Positions 1 through 9,115 of a DNA stretch of 21,460 nt are shown here, in pieces (the stretch's first letter is position 1; each line of letters begins with the position of its first letter). The notes below the pieces were generated by a model. It worked only from the letters and a program-made list of their open reading frames with translations. It did no database searches and had not been told where the DNA came from. Source of the stretch: Penium margaritaceum (Eukaryota; Streptophyta; Zygnematophyceae; Desmidiales; Peniaceae); NCBI GenBank assembly GCA_023375785.1, contig SZWC01000852.1:51545-73004 (forward strand). Direction: 5' to 3'. A program made the position numbers and the translations under genes.

Positions 1-404
1 AAAACGTAGGCCCTCAGAATAGTCATCTCCGGAGAGAGAGCGAATGGTCGCCTCAGCCCTTTTGGCTGAGATGAACCGCTCAAAGAATGGACATAGTCGT
101 CATAGGGAATTTTTGTAAACATGCAACCTAAAACCCTATCGTCCCACGTGGCACATCCACGTGGGAATAGGACCCTAGCGGCTAGCTAGAGAGGAGGAGG
201 AGTGACGCGATGGATTTCTATCGCGGCACTCATCTTGCCTCAAGTGAGGCCAAGAGATATCTTCCGGGCTGGAGTCGAACTGGACTCCAGCTCGTACTTA
301 TTTTCTTGGACCTCAACTGCCCGAAACCTAGGTCTCGAGTTCCCGAAACATGGGAACTATTTTTAAACACCATCTTTATCTCTAAAAATAGTGCGTACGC
401 TGCA
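1..404 (-). repeat. Left LTR (3' LTR of the minus-strand element), outer end cut by the window
   Basis: It aligns to 7215-7618 at a constant offset of 7214 with no gaps. By eye there are 17 mismatches in 404 positions, 12 of them transitions, about 96% identity. It ends in TGCA at 401-404, next to the polypurine tract. It contains several hairpins: arms CTCAGCC at 52-58 and 64-70; 10-bp arms at 142-151 and 157-166; 9-bp arms at 268-276 and 283-291; arms GTTCCC at 339-344 and 352-357. Confidence 0.88.
142..166. promoter_or_regulatory. Inverted pair of G-box motifs in the left LTR
   Basis: Two CACGTG hexamers (145-150 and 158-163) sit on opposite arms of a 10-bp stem with a 5-base loop. CACGTG is the core bound by plant bZIP and bHLH factors. 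The same block is unchanged in the right LTR at 7356-7380 although the LTRs differ elsewhere. Regulatory use is inference; the palindrome may simply be one more hairpin of the element. Confidence 0.4.
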
Positions 405-419
405 TTCCTCCCCCTTTGC
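405..419 (-). other. Polypurine tract of the element
   Basis: On the minus strand this reads GCAAAGGGGGAGGAA and directly abuts the TGCAGCG start of the left LTR. This is where the plus-strand primer of an LTR retroelement is expected, and it fixes the orientation together with the primer-binding site at 7160-7172. Confidence 0.75.
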
Positions 420-3400
420 TTCGAACCATCCCGGTTCGTATTTGCTCACGGAGGTTTGATCATCGCGTACTTCATGATGCAAACCATGCAACAAGAAGCG
501 CAAACAAGATCACACGTGTGAACTCTTGTCATCCGAAACACGGTTGCGTCACGTTCACGCACAATCAACCACACTCTTGTGGTTTTTGTGAATATGGTCA
601 TTTGCGCTGGACATCTAGTGTTGATCGCGTAATTCCTTGGCTCTTGCCAAGATGGGACACGTACAATCCTTGTACGCTCTTCACAAGTGTTGGTGAGTCT
701 TCACCGAAGACTCATCACACGTGTGTATCGGTGGCATGGTCGATGCCTTTTGGGACGTACATTGTCAACAATGTCTTGCCAGTTTGGAAGAGGGTACATC
801 GAATAAATTTTCCCACATTCCGTGTGGTACGTGTTCAGCAAGCTGTTGTGGTGACGCCTCCTCCCCCTTTGCAAGGAGCGTCCCTGCGACCAATTAACCC
901 GGCGTCCCCGCAAAAACCGTCCAGGTCCACACAACACTTCCCATGTCGTTGGGACATGATCTCTTCCAAGGGGTTGCTGTCAAGGTGGTACCTCCTTGCA
1001 ACATTGTCAATACGTGCAATCCAAGATCCGGACTTCAATCCTTTTGGTTTGCAACCACGTGTTCATGACCACGCGTAGGTCTACTAGACCTCGTTCAGCA
1101 CCCGTGGATTGGTTAGCTGAACTCAACCAAGCTCCACCAAGCCCATGCGACTTGCATGCTAGCTTTATCTTAGGGTTGGGAGGCACCAAGGCCCTAAGAC
1201 ATGGTTGCTGAGCACACTTGTTTTTCCTTTCAAAGATTGCACCCATCTTTGAAGGAGGCGGCATCGGTCGTCTGGCACACGCAGTTGTCGTCAACGTCCG
1301 TCATTAGACACGACAATGCTCCGACCTAGATGATCTTTCAACCATCTCCTCATTTCTGTCTGAAATGGGTACCGTAGGCTGCCGCTCACGTCCTTGTCAA
1401 AAGCACACTGCTTTTGAACTAGGTTAGCTGAGATATCCGATCTCAACGACCATGGATTCAATCCACGAACAAAGTATTCATCGTATGGTATTCACCCAAC
1501 GGGTGTACCATGATCACAATCATTGCGGTACACGTTGGAAGAACACCTTTCGGGTGTCAATTCCATGTGATTGTGGTCGAACACTTCCGAATCACATCCG
1601 GTGATCCTGGAACAGCTAGTTCTTTAAATTCTGTTGTGTTTGTGCCATCGCATCCAAGGGTTCCATTCGGGAACCCGCCAGTGGATCGTGTTTGCCATGT
1701 TGCAACAATCTGTGTTGCTTCAATGTCTTCAATTGTGTACATTCAGTACTTCCACTCAATAGAGTGCTTTCCATATGTCGTGTCCGAGGCACTTAGAGGG
1801 TATCGCCCTCATCAAATGTATCTGACAAACCACCACAATCGTGGATATCACCGCAGCGACATCCAAAAACATATTGTACTTGCATTCGACAATGTACATC
1901 AACTAAACCATCTCCAAAACCAAGGGGCTTGAGTCAGTTCACTGTGACCTTCCGGGTCAGTGAGGCATGGTTCGACTACACCATAGTCATTATGATCTTT
2001 CTTGGAGATGGATTGGGGTCCAACAAATCGGATGTTGGATTTATTTTGCACATCGATATCGCATAGGTGGTGCTATACCATATCTTTGGCATAATCAGAA
2101 TCCATCCGCATGATGTTTGAAGATTGTGACGTACACGGCTAGTGTACCGTGTTACGATGCCATTAACTTTGAGGCATTTCTTAAAACATCGAAAGATCCT
2201 GAATAGAAACATCGTTTCTCAAGGTCCATCTTGAAGAGTCCTTTAACATCAACATTGGTTACGACACACTGGTCGTTATTTTATTTCAATGTCGATGATG
2301 ACTCGTTATGTGGTCGGTCGGACCAACAAGATGTGGATGCTAACACGCTGTTAGCATAAAGCTATCGGCTTATAGGTCGTTTCTATGGTCATAGTCATAA
2401 ACTGTAGACACAAAACCAAGACCTTTTTGTGATCCGAACTATGTCGTAGTTGGTTTGTAGAAAACTATGAGATCGTCATAGTACTCTGGAGCTCCATCAG
2501 TAGAAAAGGAGTGTCGCTCGTTTTCTTTGAAATGGAACTTTCACAGAACTGTGGATGAACTCATGTCACCAACATCGGTTCACACACTTTTGTCTATCAA
2601 TGTCCATGACATGTTCACTCATCGAGTGATGATAGACAGAAGGTTTCGTCCTCAAATTTGTTCACATTCGGCATTCGGTTAATCTTGTCATACGCCAGAA
2701 TTGACTCTTGCAATCTTCGACCACCGCACTGCGGCATCTCAAATCGTTGCTGAACCAACGAAGAGTCTCCGCCACTCTCTGGCGCATTTACAACCCTCAT
2801 TGAAAATAATCCTTGTCTCATGAACAGGGTTGTGAGTACACTCATGTATGTTTTTATCGTCTGTACCAACCGGGTACTACGATGTGTACCCATCACTCAC
2901 CGAGTGATAGGGTGTCAATGGTTTCACCATTGAGAATTTATTCAAAGGTATCATCCAGGACATGTTCAGTCATGGACAAATGTTTGTATCGACCATGACT
3001 AATGATGCACAGAACCTCCAAAAGGTACTGATGCATCCAGTACACACTGTGTACCGGTAGCATGATGTCAATCCTCTAGGATTAAAGTCGGCGTACGGAC
3101 ACACCTTTGTTCAACATCTCATGACATAGTCATGACACTGGCTTAGTCATGAAACGATCACATTTGCCTTTGAATATTGTAGCGTAATGAGATGTGCGAC
3201 TCTCAAAGAACACGTTCTGCACCCTCCAAACCACCTATTTGGTGAAATGGTGTCACCATTTTTATCCAAAACATCAGCTGATATCGGCAGCTTGATCAAA
3301 TATCACTAAACCATTGTGATCATTCGTCAACCTGACTTATCCATAACTTGATGTCGTGATTGACGCACCAAGAGTTAGTGGATAAGGGTTTTTGTGCATG

Positions 3401-4082
3401 TCGTGCACGTTTTCCATGCATGCCGTGTACCCAACTTCACAAGACTGAAGTACCATGGTATGAATCCCATACGTTGACCGATTGAAAAGCGGTTTTTCTC
3501 CAGCCCTTGGTCATGCGCTCTGACCTCCTGCGGTCATGCAAGCCGTGCATTTGTGTTTTTGGGAACTGGTGCTCAACCGACGAGGCTTTTGTAACACGTT
3601 CCATCTACGGATACGAAGGAGTTCGTCCACCTTTAGCATGGTCCAAATCTGAGGAAATCGTCCTCGTCACACATGTGATTTATCCGTTTGAATTTTGGTT
3701 TGTACTTCTCCGGAAGTATCTTTTCATACTGCTATCGGCAGCACAAAGTTTTCAACCTTCAGCGATCGTCACAGTCGGTGACGAACGAGACCACTGTGTT
3801 TTTGTGATGCCGTTCGGGCATACATCTGATCACCACAGCCATCTTTGATTGTTTACAGCCATGCCTGTCAATTCTCTATTTGAGGAATCCAACAGTATGA
3901 CCATCCTCGACGTCGTCGAGATGCCTTGCAAACGTCAACCAACGCTTTCAAATAGTGTGCTTGACCCGCTTGTCCCTATAACCATTTCTGCGCATAGATC
4001 GTATGCTTTTGTTTGGTGGTCTATCACAAGCTAGCCTGTCGAGGCAACGAGTTGGCTAGTTCTTGCTAGCTGATACAACGAG

Positions 4083-4870
4083 GTGCGATCGACACCCATG
4101 TTATTGATGCAATCGGCATCCTATTACATGTTTTGTACCATCATCACTAGCATAGCTAGTCCAAGCAGAACTCCTGTCCATAGTGCGTTCAGCACACGCA
4201 TCACCGATGCATTCGGAACCCATGAAAAAAGTGCAACCCGCAGCTTTTGCCAATCGTGCAATGGGCATTTATGACAACAATGCATTCGACACTCGTGTCA
4301 ACGATTTAATTGATGCACGCATCGGCTATGCATTCCACATCATGGTTGTCGTGCGTTCGGCACTCGTGTGAATGCTTCGATTGTATTTTCCATATTGGTC
4401 ATATTCCAAGTGCAACCGGCACTTGTCAATTGACCATCACGCATGGATTTCCACCATCGCATTTGTGTTCAGAGTGAAATCGACACTCACATTCTTGTTT
4501 TGTCGAAATCCATTCACGGATGACTTATTCAACATTCTTGGTGCAATCGACACCCACGTGAATACAGAATCGGCATTTATTATGGTCATACCTCTGCAGA
4601 CCATGTGCAGTGCGTTCGGCACTAGCATCCCGGATGTTTTTGGCATCCGTGATAAATGTGCATTTAGCATCTTTTCAGTGGTGTGTTCGACACCGTTTTT
4701 TTTTTTTTGCAACTAGCACTAGCATCATGAATGCATTTGGCATCCGTGAGTAAAGTGCAACTAGCACTTTTCCAATGCTCGACGCCGTGCAACTCGCACG
4801 TGTGCTATATTCCGTAGTGCAATCGACACTTACGTCGATGACGTGGCCGATGCCCGAGCAAACGACACTC
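4083..4870. repeat. Cluster of related GTGC/GATGC-arm hairpin repeats
   Basis: Within the hairpin chain the arms here become similar. The theme is GTGC, then NNTCG or a variant, then GCAC, sometimes with GATGC arms. Instances: 4106-4120 (GATGC, loop AATCG), 4407-4425 (CAAGTGC, loop AACCG), 4609-4623 (AGTGC, loop GTTCG), 4686-4694 region (GGTGT, loop GTTCG) and copies with loops AACTA or AACTC between 4706 and 4800. Spacing is irregular, about 25-60 bp. Several copies read ACAC in place of GCAC, leaving one mismatched pair. Confidence 0.7.
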
Positions 4871-5438
4871 GTTTTGTGTAGCTCGCACATTTCGCATTGT
4901 TGTAGTAGGTAGATGAGTTTTCGAGTGGTTGCAGCACATTCGGTGCCTTTCGTTAGTTCTATGGAGAATTCGTCTCGATTCACATCACCGTCGGGGTGTA
5001 TGGTGATGTACGCTCCTTTGCGCAAACGAAATTTGTTTAGCGCATGTACGATCCGCGTTGAGCCATGTCGTGGCCTGAAAAAAAAATACGAGCATTTGCG
5101 GGTTTTTTACAAAATACCCCAAACTCTGAGGTTTATCCTAAAAAATTTAGGCACAATCGGTGCTAAATCTCTTGCTCTGGATGTTTCCAAGCGATTTTTG
5201 CTGAGGACACGGAAAACTGTCGGTTTTCCTCCCTTTTGTGCTTCGCAACGGAAAAGAAGAAGTAAATCAGGATTGATGATTTTTGGAAGAGCCCAACTAG
5301 AGCTTTTGGATTCTTGTGTCGAAACCCATGGTCAACTTGACCACACACGTGGGTTTGACCAAAAAAAGTCTTCACGTTTTCGATGTCTTTGAAAACGGTT
5401 AACAGGGCGGGGCTCCGGGTGGTGGCGAGCCACCGTCA

Positions 5439-5439
<1 letters not shown>

Positions 5440-5492
<53 letters not shown>
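5440..5492. repeat. (AT)n dinucleotide microsatellite
   Basis: An uninterrupted run of about 26 TA/AT units lies between a GGTGGC hairpin and the GTGC hairpin repeats. It is a simple-sequence repeat within the element and is likely length-variable. Confidence 0.97.
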
Positions 5493-5495
<3 letters not shown>

Positions 5496-5498
5496 CTT

Positions 5499-5590
5499 GT
5501 GCAATCGGCACGTTTGATGTGCAATCGGCACTTGTTGGTGCAATCGGCACCTTTGTCATGCAAACGTCATGCTCTCGTACAATCGGCACT
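5499..5590. repeat. Close-set GTGC-AATCG-GCAC hairpin repeats
   Basis: The 13-base unit GTGCAATCGGCAC appears at 5499-5511 and 5519-5531, and again inside a 5-bp-arm version at 5537-5551. A variant beginning GTAC follows near 5578. Spacing is about 20 bp for the first three and wider for the last. This is the densest run of the hairpin family that also fills 4083-4870. Confidence 0.85.
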
Positions 5591-5818
5591 TGTTTTGAGT
5601 GTTGGGAAAATGATCGATTCTCCTATTTTTCCATCGTCGCAAAAATGATTTGCAATGAATATTTCAGAACTCCTGAAAATATTATAGAGCTCTGTCAGAG
5701 CTCTATTGCACTTTTTATGGCGGCCGAAACCGGGTTCAAACAAAGAAATAATTTTCGTTTATGTGAGCCAGGTTCACGACGCCCAAAAAAATGGAAACCG
5801 GGATGAACCCATGCCTTC

Positions 5819-5864
5819 GCCTTCAGCGCTTGCCCTCTTCCGCCTTCAGCGCTTGCCCTCTTCC
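5819..5864. repeat. 23-bp perfect tandem duplication
   Basis: The block at 5819-5841 (beginning GCCTTCAGCG) is repeated exactly at 5842-5864. It marks the change from the AT-richer hairpin chain to the GC-rich part of the element. Confidence 0.9.
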
Positions 5865-6056
5865 GCCTGCACCACTCACGCACGCTAACCCAGGTAGTTT
5901 TGGATATTATGTAGTTTTCGCACGGCCAGTCGTGACCCGTGAAGCGACGGGGAGGTGGGAGGCCTGGCCCGTCCACGGGGGAAGGAAGGGGGCAGGAAGC
6001 TTCCTAGCCTCCACCACAAGCCTCCCCCTCCTCTAGAACGTCACCCTCGAGAGGGA

Positions 6057-6690
6057 AAGGGGGAGACGCCCCCTCTGTTGGCCGTCGGCCTTCCCTCGAC
6101 GAGGGAGAGAGGGGAAACACCCCCCTTGGGCCGTTGGCCCTCCCTCGACAAGGGAGAGGGGGGGGGGCACCCCCCTTGGGCCGTCGGTCCTCCCTCAACG
6201 AGGGAGAGGGGGGAGACGCCCCCTTGGGCCGTCGGTCCTCCCTCAACGAGGGAGAGGGGGGGGAGACGCCCCCCTTGGGCCGTTGGCCCTCCCTCAACGA
6301 GGGAGAGGGGGGGAGACACCCCCCTTGGACCGTCGGCCATCTTTCAACGAGGGAGAGGGGGGAGACGCCCCCCTTGGGCCGTCGATCCTCCCTCAACGAG
6401 GGAGAGGGGGGAGACGACCCCCCTTGGGCCGTCGGCCCTCCCTCAACGAGGGAGAGGGGGGAGACGCCCCCTTGGGCCGTCGGCCCTCCCTCAACGAGGG
6501 AGAGGGGGGAGACGCCCCCCCTGGGCCGTCGGCCCTCCCTCAACGAGGGAGAGGGGGGAGGCGGCCCCCCCTTGCGCCGTCGGCTCTCCCTCAACAAGGG
6601 AGAGGGGGGAGACTCCCCCCTTGGACCGTCGGTCCTCCCCCAACAAGGGAGAGGGGGGGGACGGGCCCCCCTTGGGCCGTCGGCTGTGTG
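6057..6690. repeat. GC-rich minisatellite, ~50-bp period, about 12-13 units
   Basis: The CTC(A/G)AC core recurs at 6095, 6144, 6194, 6242, 6293, 6343 (variant), 6392, 6442, 6490, 6539, 6590 and 6640 (variant), with spacings of 48-51 bp. Each unit contains three hairpins: arm CTCCCTC with loop AAC; a G-run and C-run pairing around AGAC; and arm GGGCC with loop GTC. Because unit length varies and is not a multiple of three, the long proline- and arginine-rich frames crossing it on both strands are not credible proteins. The plus strand is G-run rich (GGGAGAGGGGGG per unit), so G-quadruplexes are possible. Confidence 0.93.
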
Positions 6691-7159
6691 AGAGAGGGGG
6701 GGGAGAGGGGAGAACGCCCCCTCTCCTCCCCTCTGGGCTGTCGGCCCATATGAGGGGGGAGGGGGGGGCGGTAGGTCACCCCCTCCCCCTCTCCTTGGCG
6801 CAATGGGGAGGGCGATGGGGGACTCGCCCCGATCCTCCCCCCGATGAGCAAAGAGCGCTCGGCTCGTTGCTCGTCGCAGCTCGACGAGCTGGGACCAGCG
6901 GGTCGGGCACCGTTTGGAGGACTGCTCCAAACGTTTTTTTTTTCTATCAGTTGGCTCGTCGGAGCTATAGCTTGACTCTCGGCTCGACGGGGCTCGGTCA
7001 CCTCGCTCTCTCCGCCGATCGGGCGGCGTTTGGACGACTGGTCCAAACAGTTTTTTTTTTGCTGTAAACTGCGCTGACGGCAGACGGTGTCCATCGATGT
7101 CGAGATCCGACGTCCGAGTGTTTCCGACACTCGCATCTGTTTTCTCTCGCGGAAGCTCT
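6691..7159. other. GC-rich leader of the element with hairpin plus T-run modules
   Basis: On the minus strand this follows the primer-binding site, where an untranslated leader would lie. No gene is seen. Hairpins include a 9-bp-arm stem at 6911-6933 (arm CGTTTGGAG, loop GACTG) followed by T10 at 6934-6943, and an 8-bp-arm relative at 7028-7048 (arm GTTTGGAC, loop GACTG) followed by T10 at 7051-7060. Another sits at 7115-7133 (arm CGAGTGT, loop TTCCG). The two T-run modules look like diverged copies of each other. Confidence 0.7.
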
Positions 7160-7172
7160 GGCTCTGATGCCA
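7160..7172 (-). other. Primer-binding site for initiator tRNA-Met
   Basis: The minus strand reads TGGCATCAGAGCC one base after the TTACA end of the right LTR. The standard plant copia/LARD site, complementary to the tRNA-iMet 3' end, is TGGTATCAGAGCC, so there is one mismatch in 13. A short further match (AG) follows. The position next to the LTR supports the assignment and shows that this element is read on the minus strand. Confidence 0.85.
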
Positions 7173-7173
7173 A

Positions 7174-7618
7174 TGTAATAGCCGTGGGCTGTTTTGCGAC
7201 TAACTGTAGAACCAGAAACGTAGGCCCTCAGAATAGTCGTCTCCGGAGAGAGAGCGAATGGTCGCCTTAGCCCTTTTGGCTGAGACGAACCGCTCAAAGA
7301 ATGGACATAGTCGTCATTGGGCATTTTTGTAAACATGCAACCTCAAACCCTATCGTCCCACGTGGCACATCCACGTGGGAATAGGACCCTAGCGGCTAGC
7401 TAGAGAGGAGGAGGAGTGATGCGATGGATTTCTATCGCGGCACTCCTCTTGCCTCAAATGAGGCCAAGAGATGTTTTCCGGGGTGGAGTCGAACTGGACT
7501 CCAGCTCGTACTTGTTTTCTTGGACCTCAACTGCCCGAAACCTAGGCCTCGAGTTCCCGAAACATGGGAACTATTTTTAAACACCATCTTTATCTCTAAA
7601 AATGGTGCGTACGCTACA
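7174..7618 (-). repeat. Right LTR (5' LTR of the minus-strand element), complete, 445 bp
   Basis: It begins TGTAATAG and ends GCTACA on the plus strand, giving the usual TG...CA ends on either strand. The right boundary is set by loss of identity with the left copy after position 404/7618; the left boundary is set by the adjacent primer-binding site. A TTTAAAAATAG stretch near its minus-strand 5' end is a weak TATA candidate. Confidence 0.88.
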
Positions 7619-8879
7619 AATTCGATGTAAATGCTAAATTCAACGAAATTCAACCAACCAAAAAACAGTTAACTTCGAAATCAAGGTGCAGTAGGGTATG
7701 TCCTGGGTGCCACCGGCGAAGACATGATGTAGCATATGTGAACCCCCCTCTCGCACATGACGATGACTAAAACTTGCAAGAGAGTTCTTCTCCCACACGT
7801 CACTCTGGGGGTAAATGTCATCTATCATGTGTAGGGAAATTCAAAATTTTTGAGTCATACGAGGTCTGCTTATGTTTTTCCACCTCACATCCTTGTTCCG
7901 AGTCTTAGTGGAGGGGGTTTGCATCCTAAACTCATGGCCCGTTTATAAAGCAAACCCAAAGTACGTGCTAGTCAAAGTTAAATTATTGTGTACGGAGAAT
8001 GTATGGCAGTTTTGCACCATCCCTTTTTGATTTTGTTTATTGCCCACTCTCGCCCACGCTCTCTCATTGTCTTTTTTTGTCCTCTAGCCAAGGAAGGGTG
8101 AGCAAGGATAGGGACACAAGGCCCCTGGCCGCGTTCTTAACGTCCTTGAGGCCCTCGCGGCCACTTAACCGTTGATTGGGCCGTCAGCTCAATTGGCGAC
8201 TGATGAGTGGCTGATAGGTGGTCGCCCATCCAGCCAGGTAGCTGCCCGCTGGCCGGCGACAAGAGAGAAGGTGGCCACCAACCAGCCCTCGTTGTGGGGA
8301 TTATTGGCTGCCGGCCACCCCCTTGCTTTCGCGAGGTGGGAGGGCCGAACCTTTACCCCTGCTACAATGGTGTCCACTTATTATGTATTATCATGTTCAT
8401 GAACCACAAGCACTATGTGATAACGAAACACCCATGACGTGGATGGAACTTGAGAACTTCCAATAGGAAACTAAAACATGAACACATGCATCAGCGTCGG
8501 GACATGAGTTGCAGCCTATAGGTCATCAGGGCCGGTGACTCCCTCCCTTTAGGATGAGGCAGCCGTATAAAATCTATGTTGAACGTCCCCAGCCTCCAGT
8601 GGTGTCCATGTACAAATACTATCAATAGAAGCATTGTTCACTACGTCCTTGTTCAGGTGGTACCGACTGCCACGTGCCTCTTTGTGTGGGCTGCCAGATC
8701 ACTTCATACTTGTTCATTATCCCAAAGTTGTGCTCAGGCTCACAATCGTGGTACTAAACAAGATACACTCGAGGAAGCCATAATCAGAGTGTATGCTCTT
8801 GGTGTTGGAGTAGGCAAAGGAACTTCACATTGGCCTTATGTAACGATGATTTACCATGGCAATGGAATCGTTCCTTTTC
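7619..8879. other. No gene recognised; degenerate DNA right of the hairpin element
   Basis: Only short frames occur (under about 105 codons), without recognisable motifs. The dense small hairpins of 1-7618 are not continued. A TATAAAAT string at 8566-8573 follows a GC-richer stretch and could be the TATA box of a decayed LTR, but no second LTR copy is visible. The gypsy remnant that follows probably extends into the right part. Confidence 0.6.
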
Positions 8880-9115
8880 CCTTAAATTGAGCTAGTATGC
8901 TCATATGCATAACATCATGTATCATCAAACTCAGTGGAAGAAACAACTGGTATGCCATTGGCCTGATGCGTGCACTAATGGGAAACAACTTAAGCTATGT
9001 CAGTAGGAGTCTTCACGCCCCATGAAACTTTGGCCGAAGGTTTCTGGTGATGAGAAACACCATGTCACCAATGTCAAATGCGACCCTCACGAGGATTTTG
9101 TCAACATAGGCATTT
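8880..9115 (-). pseudogene. Ty3/gypsy integrase C-terminal remnant (gypsy-1)
   Basis: Minus-strand reading first gives a segment with VAFDIGDMVFLITRNLRPKF, matching the gypsy integrase C-terminal pattern 'V.F.VGD.V.L.T.NLR.K'. After two stop codons it continues with RIRPMAYQLFLP and MIHDVMHMSIL, matching 'RIGP.AY.L.LP...IH.VFHVS.L'. The order and spacing are as in gypsy pol, where this region helps target the integration complex. It is broken by TGA and TAG codons and no core domain is attached, so it is a dead fragment. It cannot be the same copy as the remnant at 10010-11616, which carries its own version of this region upstream of its chromodomain. Confidence 0.75.

Larger units (their letters stand above)
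420..5900. other. Non-coding hairpin chain of the element's internal region
   Basis: No gene is recognisable here; open frames are short (up to about 220 codons), unrelated and on both strands. The stretch is a succession of small stem-loops, often one per 25-40 bases. Examples, written as arm then loop: 733-747 GGCAT, GGTCG; 813-827 CCACA, TTCCG; 1429-1445 TGAGAT, ATCCG; 1591-1605 ATCAC, ATCCG; 1658-1676 GGGTTCC, ATTCG; 1796-1810 GAGGG, TATCG; 1945-1959 TGACC, TTCCG; 2311-2325 TGGTC, GGTCG; 2437-2451 AACTA, TGTCG; 2464-2482 ACTATGA, GATCG; 2892-2908 ATCACT, CACCG; 3394-3408 GTGCA, TGTCG; 3651-3665 GAGGA, AATCG; 3766-3784 TCGTCAC, AGTCG; 3807-3821 ATGCC, GTTCG; 4407-4425 CAAGTGC, AACCG; 5211-5229 GGAAAAC, TGTCG. 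Arms differ; loop size and the CG at the loop's 3' end recur. Others have different loops, such as 694-714 (9-bp arms, loop ACC) and 1397-1417 (9-bp arms, loop CAC). Confidence 0.85.
1..7618 (-). mobile_element. Non-autonomous LTR retrotransposon (LARD-like) built of chained hairpins
   Basis: Direct repeats at 1-404 and 7174-7618 flank about 6.77 kb. The orientation is minus: on that strand the right LTR begins TGTAGCG and ends TTACA, and one base later comes a primer-binding site for tRNA-iMet. A polypurine tract precedes the left LTR. The window cuts off the outer 41 bp of the left LTR, so the full element would be about 7.66 kb. No gag or pol motif (zinc knuckle, DSGA, HHCC, DDE, YVDD) is found in any frame; the longest frames come from a low-complexity minisatellite. 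Mobilisation would need proteins from another element. Short hairpins fill the whole element and stop at 7618. AATTC at 7619-7623 could be one copy of the target duplication, but its partner lies outside the window. Structure is seen; the LARD label is inference. Confidence 0.85.

Noticed and set aside
416..1078. 220-codon plus-strand frame in the hairpin element
   Set aside because: No recognisable domain, it overlaps the polypurine tract, and other frames on both strands are equally open. The sequence is explained by hairpins.
6057..6690. CRISPR-like array
   Set aside because: The whole ~50-bp unit repeats with no unique spacers, no cas genes are near, and the window is eukaryotic.
6911..7060. 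Bacterial-type intrinsic terminators
   Set aside because: Hairpin plus T run looks the part, but the surroundings are plant retrotransposons and no bacterial gene is near. It is kept only as a structural observation.
5955..7173. Long Pro/Arg/Gly-rich open frames on both strands (370 and 389 codons)
   Set aside because: They arise from the GC-rich ~50-bp minisatellite. Unit length is 48-51 bp, not a multiple of three, and several frames on both strands are open at once, which is a composition effect.
8172..8437. Overlapping 62-76-codon frames on both strands
   Set aside because: Mutually overlapping short frames in a GC-richer patch, with no motif or start context to prefer one.
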